Source: Pseudomonadota bacterium (GTDB taxonomy: Bacteria > Desulfobacterota > SM23-61). From it: DNA of 63,710 bases. A model generated the notes under the pieces. The model did not search any database. It saw only the letters and a list, made by a program, of their open reading frames with translations, and had not been told where the DNA came from. Location of the stretch: positions 1 to 63,710 of the forward strand of contig JAHJQK010000098.1 of NCBI GenBank assembly GCA_018819135.1, read 5' to 3'. Shown here piece by piece: positions 8,189-16,271 of the stretch. How positions within the stretch are numbered: the first letter of the stretch is position 1; each line of letters opens with the position of its first letter. The position numbers and the translations under genes were made by a program.

Positions 8189-9559
8189 TCAAAAAAGGAT
8201 TTCTAAGACTTCTTCCACCGAGCCAATACCGACGATTTCCAATCCAGCTAATTCGAGGGTTATTCGGGAACGATTACTCTGCGGCAATAGACAACGCTTA
8301 AAACCCAGCTTGGATGCTTCTTTCATACGCATTTCTGCCTGGTGGATACCGCGCACCTCGCCAGCCAATCCAACTTCTCCGATGACCATGGTTTTTGATG
8401 GGATGGGTTTATCGAGAAAAGAAGATGCCACGGCCGAGACCACGCCCAGGTCGACAGCCGGTTCCTCTACGCGAACCCCCCCCGCCACATTAACGAAAAT
8501 ATCCTGCTGGGCCAAGTTCATTCCCACTTTTTTCTCCAGAACGGCTACCAGCAATGAAACCCGGTTGGGATCTACACCAATGGCTGTACGCCGGGGCATG
8601 CCATAGGAGGTGGGGCTGACCAGGGCCTGGAGTTCGACGAGGATGGGCCGGGAGCCTTCGAGGCTGGAAATGACCACCGATCCGGGAACGTCTATGGGTC
8701 GTTCAGCCAGAAAGAGTTCCGAAGGGTTGGCCACTTCTTCCAGCCCGCCGTCTTTCATCTCAAAAACTCCGATTTCATTAGTGGACCCGAAACGGTTCTT
8801 TACCGCCCGCAGGATGCGGTAGGGATGCCCTCTGTCTCCCTCGAAGTAAAGCACCGTGTCCACAATATGCTCCAGTACTCGCGGCCCGGCGATGGCTCCT
8901 TCCTTGGTTACGTGCCCAATGAGAAAAGTGGATAGATTGGTGGATTTGGACAGGAGCATGAGCTTTCCGGCAGATTCCCGCACCTGGCTGATTGATCCGG
9001 GAGCAGATTGGAGTTGAGCCGTAAAAACGGTCTGGATGGAATCAATGACCGCAACTTTTGGTTTTAGCTTTTTGAGGTTCTCGATAATCTTCTCCAGTGA
9101 GTTTTCAGCCAGGACATAAAGATTCGAGGAGGAAACTCCGATACGGTCCGCCCGTATCTTGGTTTGACGAAGGGATTCTTCACCGGAGACATAAAGGACG
9201 CTGACCCCTTTCCTGGCCAGTTTATCCAATGCCTGCAAAAGAAGGGTGGATTTGCCGATTCCCGGGTCGCCGCCAATGAGGACAACGGAACCAATGACTA
9301 AACCCCCTCCCAGAACGCGATCGAATTCGCTGACATCGGTTTTTAACCTTCCTTCTTCGCAAGTCTCGATAACTGTGATGGATTGCGGAGGAAAAGCCTG
9401 CCCGGAGATCGAGATGGTCTGGGCTGAACGTTCCGGCAAGGCCGATAATTGTTCTTCGACGAAAGAATTCCAGGAGCCGCAATCCGGGCACTTGCCCAAC
9501 CATTTCGGGGCTTGATAACCGCAATTCTGGCAACTAAAAACGGTTTTAATTTTAGTCAT
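8189..9559 (-). CDS. radA: DNA repair protein RadA
   Basis: A 456-residue RecA-like hexameric helicase that promotes branch migration during recombination. The N-terminal zinc finger has C10, C13, C24 and C27; the Walker A motif GGDPGIGKST lies around 96-105. The RadA signature KNRFG is near 255, and a Lon-protease-like C-terminal domain (GGVRVEEPAVDLGVVSAVAS) follows. The start at 9557-9559 gives MTKIKTVFSCQNCGYQ, as in homologues; an upstream in-frame ATG at 9628 would add an unconserved extension. The phosphoesterase/cytochrome gene follows within 10 bases, an unusual partner. Confidence 0.95.
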   Translation of the reverse strand: MTKIKTVFSCQNCGYQAPKWLGKCPDCGSWNSFVEEQLSALPERSAQTISISGQAFPPQSITVIETCEEGRLKTDVSEFDRVLGGGLVIGSVVLIGGDPGIGKSTLLLQALDKLARKGVSVLYVSGEESLRQTKIRADRIGVSSSNLYVLAENSLEKIIENLKKLKPKVAVIDSIQTVFTAQLQSAPGSISQVRESAGKLMLLSKSTNLSTFLIGHVTKEGAIAGPRVLEHIVDTVLYFEGDRGHPYRILRAVKNRFGSTNEIGVFEMKDGGLEEVANPSELFLAERPIDVPGSVVISSLEGSRPILVELQALVSPTSYGMPRRTAIGVDPNRVSLLVAVLEKKVGMNLAQQDIFVNVAGGVRVEEPAVDLGVVSAVASSFLDKPIPSKTMVIGEVGLAGEVRGIHQAEMRMKEASKLGFKRCLLPQSNRSRITLELAGLEIVGIGSVEEVLEILF

Positions 9560-9712
9560 AGCTGAATGAGAAGCGGAGTTTTTATGATTATAGGTTGGCT
9601 CCTTCTTCAAAGTCAACGGGTAAACCAAACTTGCCCCCCTTCACTTTTCCATAGGTTGATGAATTTACTTTGATTAACGGAGCCCGGACGCGAGAGTGAT
9701 GAAAGAGAGGGC

Positions 9713-9895
9713 ACCGGCGGGGAGATGCTGCGCTGGGCCAAAAGGCGGTGGTTCTTCCATAACCCGGAGCTTTACTTCCACCGTTGTAGCAAAGATATAT
9801 GTTTTTTGTGCTCTCTTTTTGCGGAGGCAAAGGGAAGGGGTGCAGGAAGGTTTGCTCCCACCGTTTGGCTAGCGCGCAGCACCTCCCCGCCGGGT
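9713..9895. repeat. long imperfect inverted repeat, MITE-like
   Basis: The left arm (9713-9752) begins ACCGGCGGGGAGATGCTGCG and continues CTGGGCCAAAAGGCGGTGG. The right arm (9857-9895) is its imperfect complement (CCACCGTTTGGCTAGCGCGC, then AGCACCTCCCCGCCGGGT). The arms are about 39 bases and enclose about 105 bases with no ORF. The element differs from the TTGATG family. It sits in the 506-base gap between radA and the SCP2 gene; the remainder of that gap is AT-rich with no other clear signal. Confidence 0.6.
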
Positions 9896-10065
9896 CCTGA
9901 TATTCCTTCTGAAATCATAAGAGAAAAAAGATAAAAGCCTCTTTTGCCAATGTTATTTATATTTGCTTTTTTAATTTTTTAATAGTTTCCCCAAGACATA
10001 TTTGATATATTTTGATGGTCTTATTTTGAAAGGGATTCCAATTTTATAATCACCGGGAGAGCCGC

Positions 10066-11037
10066 ATGGGAAAAAAGGCGGAAAAGATTCTTTTCGTAAC
10101 CTCTTTTTTACCCGTCGCCGCTTTCAAAATCATTGCCCGGATAGGGGAAGCAACCTGGGGCCAGGCCAAATTGGCTGTGGTAATAGGCTTCATCCTGGCG
10201 GTGGTGCAGTATGTCAGCGCCCGTAAGATTCTCAAGTACAACACCTACCTGGAAAAAGCCTTTTTAGGCTTTCTTTTTATCGGGACCCTCTGGGTTTACG
10301 CTTGGCCATCGGACCTGGCCCATGTTTTTGTGGATCATTCCGTAGCGCTTCTTTACTTTACTCTCTTCCTCATGACCTTACTGCCGCAACTTCTCGGTTA
10401 TGACCCCTTTACTTATGCTGTTGCCAAACAATGGTACCCGGAGTCTGTCTGGGGGACGCCTGATTTCCGCCTCCTTAATTTTCGTATCACCTATGTGTGG
10501 AGTTTGGTTTTCTTTGCAGCCTTCCTGTCCAGCCATCTGGGACACGGAAAACCTTTGTACGCCATTGTCATTCCTTTTGCCCTTTGCATCGGAATTGGGG
10601 TGGTCTTTTCTAAAAAATACCCAGATTTTTACTTGCAACGAAAATATCGGGTAAGCCCGGAGGCTGCAGCGGCCGTTCCTAATTCAGCCGCAAAACTGAT
10701 TGAGGGAATGCCCAACGCATTCGATCCTGCTGCTGCGGGAGACCTGCAAGCCGGGATCCAGTTCGCTGTTTCCGGAGAAGGGGGAGGGAAGTGGGTAATC
10801 TCGATCGCCAGGGGGCGATGTGAGGTTCGACCCGGAGAAGTCGCTGCCCCCGATCTGACGATAGAAACTCCAGATGAGGTGTGGGTAAAAATAGCCAAAG
10901 GAGAGATCGATCGACCACGAGCCTTGATTGAAGGGCTTTATAAAGTAAAAGGCGACATGAAATTATTGGCACGCATGCCTCAACTCTTTGGAGCCCGCAG
11001 GGGAGCACGGGAGATACAGGAGAGGAAGATGTCATGA
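10066..11037 (+). CDS. multi-pass membrane protein with C-terminal SCP2 domain
   Basis: A 323-residue protein. About six hydrophobic segments occupy residues 8-190 (for example AKLAVVIGFILAVVQYV and LYAIVIPFALCIGIGVVF). A soluble SCP2 sterol-carrier-like domain follows from about 210 to the end (AGDLQAGIQFAVSGEGGG, PDLTIETPDEVWVKIAKGEI). SCP2 domains bind lipids or acyl chains in a hydrophobic tunnel. The next gene overlaps by 4 bases (ATGA) and ends in a second SCP2 domain, so the two products probably act together, perhaps on a membrane lipid or hydrophobic substrate. The function is otherwise unknown. Confidence 0.75.
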   Translation: MGKKAEKILFVTSFLPVAAFKIIARIGEATWGQAKLAVVIGFILAVVQYVSARKILKYNTYLEKAFLGFLFIGTLWVYAWPSDLAHVFVDHSVALLYFTLFLMTLLPQLLGYDPFTYAVAKQWYPESVWGTPDFRLLNFRITYVWSLVFFAAFLSSHLGHGKPLYAIVIPFALCIGIGVVFSKKYPDFYLQRKYRVSPEAAAAVPNSAAKLIEGMPNAFDPAAAGDLQAGIQFAVSGEGGGKWVISIARGRCEVRPGEVAAPDLTIETPDEVWVKIAKGEIDRPRALIEGLYKVKGDMKLLARMPQLFGARRGAREIQERKMS

Positions 11038-12122
11038 AGATATTAGCGTTGCAAGGAAGCCCGAGACCCAAGAAATATACCCAAATGGTCCTGGATAAAT
11101 TTCTGGAAGGAGTGGCCAGCAAAGGAGCCGAGTTTGAGATTATTTTTTTAGCCCAAAAAAAAATTAAACCCTGCACCGGTTGTTACCATTGTTGGTTCAA
11201 TACCCCAGGCGTATGCATTCATAAAGACGACATGCCGGAGATTCTGGAAAAGATGAAATCTTCCGATGTGTGGGTATGGGCTACGCCGCTTTATCACTTT
11301 GGAATGACCGCCTATACGAAGCTTTGCCTGGAGAGAACAATGCCTTTAGTGGAGCCTTTTTTTATCGAGACAGAGGGAGTAACAACCCATCCGGCTCGGT
11401 TCCCCGAGCAGCGGGCCAAAAAGATGGTCCTCATCTCCGTATGCGGGTTTCCAGAAGTAGATAATTTTACGGCCTTAGTAGAAAACTTTCGTCTTCTTTG
11501 CCGGGCGGGTAGAAGGGATCTGGCCGGTGTTCTCCTGCGCCCGGGAGCTGAATCCATGGCCTTCATAGAAAAATTGGGGAAAAAAGGGGAGGAGGTTTTA
11601 CAGGGGTTTTTTCGCGCCGGGCAAGAAATTGTGGAAAAAAGGAAAATTTCTAAAGAGGCCGAGGAACTGGTTTGTAAAGAATGGACGAAAAATCGCGTCG
11701 GGTTCCGGGAAATGGCTAATTTATTCATGACCATTCACCTGGAGCATGCGGAGCGTACTCGGCGGGGCGAAGAAAAGCGAACGCTTGAAGAAGTCTTAAG
11801 AGAGGATATGCGGATACTTCTGGGCGGGATGGCCGTGACCTTGAAACCGGAAATGGCCGGGGATCTTAAGGCCACGATCCAATTCGATGTCTCCGGTAGA
11901 CAGGCCGGGCAATGGTATTATGAGATTGCCGACGGTTACTGCGCCTTCAGGGAAGGTCAATTGGACCTTCCTACCCTGACGATTCACACGCCGTCGGAAG
12001 TTTGTCTGGCGATATCAAGGGGGGAACTCGACGGCGCCAAGGCCTTTATGGAAAAGAGATATTCGGCAGAAGGTGATTTAAGTCTTTTAATGCGATTGAA
12101 GAGCCTTTTTGGGCCGATGTAG
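11034..12122 (+). CDS. iron-sulfur flavoprotein fused to SCP2 domain
   Basis: A 362-residue protein. The N-terminal flavodoxin-like NADPH-dependent FMN reductase fold has the FMN-phosphate motif LQGSPRPKKYT and ATPLYHFGMT. The compact motif C47-x2-C50-x2-C53-x7-C61 (CTGCYHCWFNTPGVC) matches the [4Fe-4S] motif of archaeal/bacterial iron-sulfur flavoproteins. A linker leads to a C-terminal SCP2 domain (AGDLKATIQFDVSGRQAG, LPTLTIHTPSEVCLAISRGE). The fusion suggests redox chemistry on a lipid-like or acyl substrate. It is translationally coupled to the membrane SCP2 protein. Confidence 0.8.
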   Translation: MKILALQGSPRPKKYTQMVLDKFLEGVASKGAEFEIIFLAQKKIKPCTGCYHCWFNTPGVCIHKDDMPEILEKMKSSDVWVWATPLYHFGMTAYTKLCLERTMPLVEPFFIETEGVTTHPARFPEQRAKKMVLISVCGFPEVDNFTALVENFRLLCRAGRRDLAGVLLRPGAESMAFIEKLGKKGEEVLQGFFRAGQEIVEKRKISKEAEELVCKEWTKNRVGFREMANLFMTIHLEHAERTRRGEEKRTLEEVLREDMRILLGGMAVTLKPEMAGDLKATIQFDVSGRQAGQWYYEIADGYCAFREGQLDLPTLTIHTPSEVCLAISRGELDGAKAFMEKRYSAEGDLSLLMRLKSLFGPM

Positions 12123-12143
12123 GTAAGCGGCCAATGGGATGAT

Positions 12144-12437
12144 TTATTTCCTAACATTTATGTAAAGGCCGCCGGAGTTGTAAACGATCCACATGCTGGC
12201 GGAGGTAAAGATGCCTATCCCCATGATGATCAAAAAGGTCAAGAAATATTGGTTTTCATCTTTTTTCCACCAGGGTTCGGCATCATGGAGAGGGCTTAGG
12301 GAGCGCGAGATCTCTTTGGAGGAAGAAATTTCTTCCCTGGGAGCCGGGGTAATGGCCTTCTTTGGCGAGTGAGAGCAGGCAGAAGAAACAATTAAGAAAG
12401 TTATTAATATTATAAATGATATTAATTTATTTCTCAT
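12144..12437 (-). CDS. small lipoprotein with C-terminal membrane helix
   Basis: A 97-residue protein. The signal segment ISFIILITFLIVSSAC ends in a plausible lipobox (VSSAC). A Ser-rich linker and a second hydrophobic helix (FLTFLIIMGIGIFTSASMWI) near residues 67-86 follow. It is convergent with the FMN/SCP2 gene, 21 bases away. No family was recognised. The 272 bases upstream hold a fragment of an ACCGAGAACACAGAG-type repeat and AT-rich DNA. Confidence 0.55.
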   Translation of the reverse strand: MRNKLISFIILITFLIVSSACSHSPKKAITPAPREEISSSKEISRSLSPLHDAEPWWKKDENQYFLTFLIIMGIGIFTSASMWIVYNSGGLYINVRK

Positions 12438-12709
12438 AAATTACTTTAAGTTATATTGAGCGATTTTTTTTCAAACACCGAGAACACAGAGAATTATATC
12501 ATAGTCGAAAGACCAAATAAGCTCGATCTTTTCTCTGTTGTGACTCTTATTGTTAGGTATAACATATTTGATCAAACTTACCAAGGGAAGGCTGATTTAA
12601 TTTCTATGAACCTTTTTGGCCCAAGGGGCATCTAAATTTTTAACCAAGCAAAATATTTTAGAATTCTTCATGATGATTCTTTTAATAAAAAGTTAGGAGG
12701 AGAGAGGCG

Positions 12710-13042
12710 ATGAGCGAAGGTGGAAATCTTTTCATGGTAACAGACGCGACTTTCCAGAAAGAAGTCTTGGAAGCGGAGCAACCGACATTCGTTGATTTTT
12801 GGGCCAGCTGGTGCGGACCCTGCAAGATGATCGGCCCAATTTTCGAAGAGCTTTCCAAAGAATATTCTGGAACAATCAAGTTCGCTAAAGTAAATATAGA
12901 TGAAAACCCCAAAACCCCGGCCAATTATGGAATCCGGGGTATTCCTACCTTGATAATGTTCAAAGAGGGGAAGGTGGTTGAACAGGTGGTAGGGGCGGTG
13001 CCAAAAAGCCAGCTTGACAGCATCGTCAAAAAAGTTTTATGA
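12710..13042 (+). CDS. trxA: thioredoxin
   Basis: A 110-residue thioredoxin with active site WCGPCK (C35, C38), the cis-Pro motif [11 protein letters not shown] and the usual length. AGGAGG stands upstream of the ATG at 12710. It reduces protein disulfides in the cytoplasm. The next gene starts 16 bases downstream and encodes a tiny membrane protein with a predicted selenocysteine, suggesting that the pair forms a redox unit. Confidence 0.95.
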   Translation: MSEGGNLFMVTDATFQKEVLEAEQPTFVDFWASWCGPCKMIGPIFEELSKEYSGTIKFAKVNIDENPKTPANYGIRGIPTLIMFKEGKVVEQVVGAVPKSQLDSIVKKVL

Positions 13043-13058
13043 AAGGATTGAATGAGCA

Positions 13059-13220
13059 ATGGCCCTTAAAATTATTCTGGGAATGGCTATCGGGGCAGCG
13101 ATTGGCTATGGGTTAAACCTGCTTTCTTCGAGCATCGGTAGCACTTGAGGCCTCACTTGCAACCCTTATTTGAGCACAGGTCTCGGTGCGACAATCGGGT
13201 TGATGCTGGCCTTAGGGTAA
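13059..13220 (+). CDS. small membrane selenoprotein, DUF6132-like
   Basis: The 53-residue frame is uninterrupted except for TGA at 13146-13148 (residue 30). It encodes a Gly-rich helix (LGMAIGAAIGYGLNLL), then SIGST-U-GLTCNPYLSTGLG and a second hydrophobic helix. From memory, small DUF6132-type membrane proteins have a Cys followed by P-I-T-x-N-P-Y-I-S; here U-G-L-T-C-N-P-Y-L-S aligns, with U replacing that Cys. The family name is from memory. It lies 16 bases after trxA with AAAGG upstream. A SECIS-like hairpin follows. It was presumably missed because of its size and the stop codon. Confidence 0.75.
13146..13189 (+). promoter_or_regulatory. bacterial SECIS-like hairpin after UGA codon
   Basis: Twenty-nine bases after the TGA, the arms GCAC (13174-13177) and GTGC (13186-13189) close an eight-base loop AGGTCTCG. 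The loop has G in its second position and contains the AGGTCT hexamer of the E. coli fdhF loop. The stem is short (4 bp), so this is the weakest of the three hairpins structurally, though its loop is the closest match. Confidence 0.55.
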
Positions 13221-13325
13221 GGCCCAAAAAACAGTGAGAAGTGAAAAGTTGAAAGTTCAAAGTAAAAGGGGAATTTATTTTTTTGCAACTCCCAGTTTAC
13301 GATTTTTTTAAAGGAGGTGCTGGGC

Positions 13326-13535
13326 GTGCCTATTTACGAATATCAGTGTTCAAAATGTTCTCACCTTTTTGAGATGATCCACGGGATTGCGGAAAAGGAG
13401 CCGAAGATTCTTTGCCCCCAGTGTGGTGATTCCCGTATCCAGCGAATGATTTCTTCTTTCTCTTGCGGAGGCCTTAAGGAATCCGAAGCCGGATCGGTTT
13501 CAGGCTGCGGACCAAAACCAGGCCGCTTTTCCTGA
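13326..13535 (+). CDS. FmdB-type zinc ribbon protein
   Basis: The 69-residue product starts at GTG 13326 (MPIYEYQCSKCSHLFEMIHG), eight bases after GGAGG. The zinc ribbon ligands are C-x2-C at residues 8-11 (CSKC) and C-x2-C in ILCPQCGDSRIQRM. The C-terminal tail has CGG and SGCG. FmdB-like ribbons are putative small regulators; no target is known here. It is 105 bases after the small selenoprotein and is followed by a strong terminator, so it probably ends the trxA transcription unit. Confidence 0.85.
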   Translation: MPIYEYQCSKCSHLFEMIHGIAEKEPKILCPQCGDSRIQRMISSFSCGGLKESEAGSVSGCGPKPGRFS

Positions 13536-13580
13536 GAGTGAAATTGAGCCCCGCCGGTGGCGGGGGTATGGAATTAAAAA

Positions 13581-13614
13581 GCCAAGGCCGGGATAAATCC
13601 CGGCCTTGGCTTTT
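13581..13614 (+). terminator. intrinsic terminator after the trxA-fmdB unit
   Basis: A 13-bp perfect stem (GCCAAGGCCGGGA with its complement) with loop TAAA is followed by TTTT. It lies between fmdB and the convergent lipoprotein gene and may serve both. Confidence 0.85.
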
Positions 13615-13642
13615 GCGGGTTTCCAGAAAAGAAACGGTTACG

Positions 13643-14308
13643 TTATCTCGTTTTCAAGAGTTTTTCCTTGAGCAGGGTTTCGTCTTTAAGCATTTTATTG
13701 AAGCCATCCTTGAAAACCTCGTTGATCAAGGCCTCCGCGTGCTTGGGTTGGTAAAGAGGACGGTCAGTTTCCTGGGCGGTCCCTTCTATGGTTTTGCTGA
13801 CCCAAGTCCTTTCCTTAACCAGACCCCAGTTGAGTCGAATACTCAACCGGGCATTGGTATCGGTGGTAGCTAGGCCACTTTTGGCCTCCACCCATAAAGA
13901 TTCAATTTTGCCCCCAAAAGCAACATCGGCCGGGATATCCTTGAAATCGTCTTTCGAAGGATCCAGGTAACGATTGACCACGGTCACTTTGAACCCTGCT
14001 TTCTCCAGCATTTGGGCCAGGGACTTCGTAAGGACCTGCTCCACGGTTCCCGCATCCGCTTTGAAAAAATCAACCATGCCATCCCGATAGACTCTACGCC
14101 CCAGGTAGAGGCGGTCGGGCCGAACATCCTGGAAATTATAGAGAGCCAATGTTACGGGTGGGGAAACTCCGCTAAGGAAAGGGGGTGTTTGGGAAGTATC
14201 GTAGCTCAAGTGGAGGAGGTAGGTCTTACTACTGGCACAACCTGCCAGATACAAAAGACCGAGCAGCATGATCATTACGAAAAAGTAACTCGATATTTTA
14301 TTTTTCAT
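13643..14308 (-). CDS. lipoprotein of unknown function (YajG-like)
   Basis: A 221-residue protein with a signal peptide ending in lipobox LAGC (Cys near residue 24). The body has alternating strands and a motif reminiscent of YajG-like outer-membrane lipoproteins: LALYNFQDVRPDRLYLG, then VEQVLTKSLAQMLEKAGFKV and AFGGKIESLWVEA. Such proteins are thought to oligomerise at the outer membrane; the assignment is tentative. It lies in tandem after a second lipoprotein gene (14323-14670), 14 bases downstream on the same strand. Confidence 0.65.
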   Translation of the reverse strand: MKNKISSYFFVMIMLLGLLYLAGCASSKTYLLHLSYDTSQTPPFLSGVSPPVTLALYNFQDVRPDRLYLGRRVYRDGMVDFFKADAGTVEQVLTKSLAQMLEKAGFKVTVVNRYLDPSKDDFKDIPADVAFGGKIESLWVEAKSGLATTDTNARLSIRLNWGLVKERTWVSKTIEGTAQETDRPLYQPKHAEALINEVFKDGFNKMLKDETLLKEKLLKTR

Positions 14309-14322
14309 CCTTTTCCTCCTCT

Positions 14323-14670
14323 TTACGGTTTTATAAATTGAAAACTTTTAACGACTCCGTTTTTGATTGTGACCTCAAAAATATCTTCCCGGTCTTTATC
14401 GAGAAAACCATGGATTACAAATCCCCCAGGGAGGGTAAGGCTTTCGGTCTGAGAGTGAATATAAAGGAGAACTTCGGTTCCGTCTATTTTTTTTTCTTTC
14501 TTGGAAGGAGGACCCCATAGCTTGATGAGGTCCATTTCAGTGGTCTTGCCTAATTTTATTTCCTGAATCTGGGCCGAAGATAATTTCGTCCCCTCCGTAG
14601 AGCGCAAGGTGTAATAGCACCCCGCGGTCATAAGGAAAATACAAAAGAGACAAATAAGCACAAGTTTCAT
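14323..14670 (-). CDS. SmpA/OmlA-like small lipoprotein
   Basis: A 115-residue protein. The signal peptide MKLVLICLFCIFLMTAGC ends in a lipobox (TAGC). The segment IQEIKLGKTTEMDLIKLWGP resembles the BamE/SmpA pattern in which an I-x-x-G-x-T helix is followed by a G-x-P turn. A beta sheet (EVLLYIHSQTES, IFEVTIKNGVVKSFQF) follows. The domain is known from outer-membrane assembly lipoproteins; here the identity is a fold-level guess. It is immediately upstream of the YajG-like lipoprotein. Confidence 0.6.
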   Translation of the reverse strand: MKLVLICLFCIFLMTAGCYYTLRSTEGTKLSSAQIQEIKLGKTTEMDLIKLWGPPSKKEKKIDGTEVLLYIHSQTESLTLPGGFVIHGFLDKDREDIFEVTIKNGVVKSFQFIKP

Positions 14671-14732
14671 TTTTTCCCCGTTGATTTTTTGACCCCATTA
14701 TATCCGTCATCGCAGTTTTTATCAAATAAAAT

Positions 14733-14904
14733 TTGATGATCTCGTAAAAAGTCAGAAAAGCCGTCACTCCTGCGAAAGCAGGAGTCCAGATGTCGTCCTG
14801 CGCAAGCAGGGAACTATACCAATTTACTGGATTCCTGTTTTCACAGGAAACCCTGGATTCCCGCTTTTGGGGAATGACGAAAATGGGATAAAAAGGCATC
14901 CAGA
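14733..14904. repeat. MITE-like element, one degraded end
   Basis: It starts TTGATGATCTCGTAAAAAGT and shares nearly its whole interior with the copy at 6547-6730. The right arm is degraded (GGGATAAAAAGGCATCC). It lies between the baeRF gene and the lipoprotein pair. Confidence 0.6.
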
Positions 14905-14938
14905 GAGATGGCCATGCAGGGGCATGGTCACCGTGCCC

Positions 14939-16126
14939 CTACATCGGATAACCTTTTTCCCGTCTTGCTATGTAATGCCCCGTGGTTTTTTTTAAAGTTT
15001 TGTATTTCAGTAAGGCGGCAACCCCTCCGGCCTTCAACAAAGGAGAAAAGTTCTCGGTAAAAAAAAGGTCCACACCCTGGGATTGGGCTTTCGATAAGAT
15101 TTTTTCGCGCAAGTTGGAAGGAAAGATTGTTGCCTGGCAATAAGGACAGGATCGCGGCACCCCTCCTATACCGAGAGAATTGCAGCCCGGACACCCCCAG
15201 CCCGTGGCCTTGAAGCGGGCATCGAAAACCATACGTTCAATTTGATGATTCTGCAACGCACTCAGGGTTGCTTCGGTTCCAGATGTTGCCCGGCCCAAAG
15301 GTTCAGCCTCCTCCAGTATGTACTTCGAAAATGTTTCTGCTTTTTCTTTGGAAATGGCCCGCAGGACTTCCGCGGCGGTAGATAGTAATTTATGATCGGG
15401 GGCATGAAGATCCAAGACAGAAAGAGGAACCATTTTCTTTATTAAAGATGCGGGCAGCTGTTTTTTCAGCTCGGCCTCCATCTCCTCTTCGGCGGCAAGA
15501 AAAAGATATTCTGGTTTTTCCCTAAGGATCAGCTTTTTTACATTCTCCACGATTTCTTTACCCCGTTGTTTTCTGTGTTCCTGGAGGTGGCGCTGGAATC
15601 TGGGCAGTGACCACCCCATGCGCCCGAAACGAGTGCTATGCTTATTTTCCCAGGAAAGGTTGATCTGTTTGCTCAGGGTACCCAGGCGAATAAGAAAAAG
15701 GCGGGCCTGGCGAGAATTAGCTTCCACCACAGCATGCGTTTGGTAAAGGGCTTTGTGGCGGACCAAAGAGAAAAGTTGGGGGATGGAGGATAGGGTCACG
15801 TCATTTTCCGGGAAGAGAGGCATGGGGATGGGGAGGAATAAATCATCGGCGGCGCAAGCAAAAATGGCGATGCCTTTCCAGGCTGGGTCCAACTCTGTTT
15901 CCAGGTACTTCTGAATTCGTTTTATATCTTGGTTGCAAAGGGATTGTTCGGCGGCGCGAGCAGGAAGAAGGCTGGATATTTCCCGCAATCGGGTTTTAAG
16001 GAAAACCGGGTAGAGTTTTTTCCCGATCCGGTTGGGTCTTAAATCCAAATAAACGGATAAAAAAGATTTCTGTCCAGGAGTTAAACTGACCAACCTCTGA
16101 AGCAATTCATTGAGTGGCATGATCAC
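14939..16126 (-). CDS. baeRF-type (eRF1/Pelota-like) protein with zinc ribbon
   Basis: A 395-residue protein. It has the layout of bacterial archaeo-eukaryotic release-factor-like proteins: an N-terminal domain (FLSVYLDLRPNRIGKKLY), a central RNase H-like domain (QTHAVVEANSRQARLFLIRL, PEYLFLAAEEEMEAELKKQL) and a C-terminal L7Ae-like domain (HQIERMVFDARF). The last is interrupted by a four-Cys ribbon (CPGCNSLG, CPYC). Members are proposed to act on stalled or hibernating ribosomes; no biochemical role is certain. GTG at 16126 or ATG at 16120 are both possible starts. It is flanked by a repeat and an unlinked HAD gene. Confidence 0.65.
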   Translation of the reverse strand: MIMPLNELLQRLVSLTPGQKSFLSVYLDLRPNRIGKKLYPVFLKTRLREISSLLPARAAEQSLCNQDIKRIQKYLETELDPAWKGIAIFACAADDLFLPIPMPLFPENDVTLSSIPQLFSLVRHKALYQTHAVVEANSRQARLFLIRLGTLSKQINLSWENKHSTRFGRMGWSLPRFQRHLQEHRKQRGKEIVENVKKLILREKPEYLFLAAEEEMEAELKKQLPASLIKKMVPLSVLDLHAPDHKLLSTAAEVLRAISKEKAETFSKYILEEAEPLGRATSGTEATLSALQNHQIERMVFDARFKATGWGCPGCNSLGIGGVPRSCPYCQATIFPSNLREKILSKAQSQGVDLFFTENFSPLLKAGGVAALLKYKTLKKTTGHYIARREKGYPM

Positions 16127-16271
16127 CGATCTCCTTTCCCAATAAAAGGGGGTTATCCGTCAGTAAAAGTTCGTTTGCTCCTCCTTTCTTTTTTAAAGTT
16201 TAATTTATTTTAAGCTATAAATCTTTCTAAAAGCAATAGGGTGTTTCATCCCAACAGGATTTCCCCATTCC

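Noticed and set aside
13533..13547. TGA codons at the end of the FmdB gene as Sec
   Set aside because: The zinc ribbon is complete, several TGAs follow closely, and no conserved sequence continues after them.
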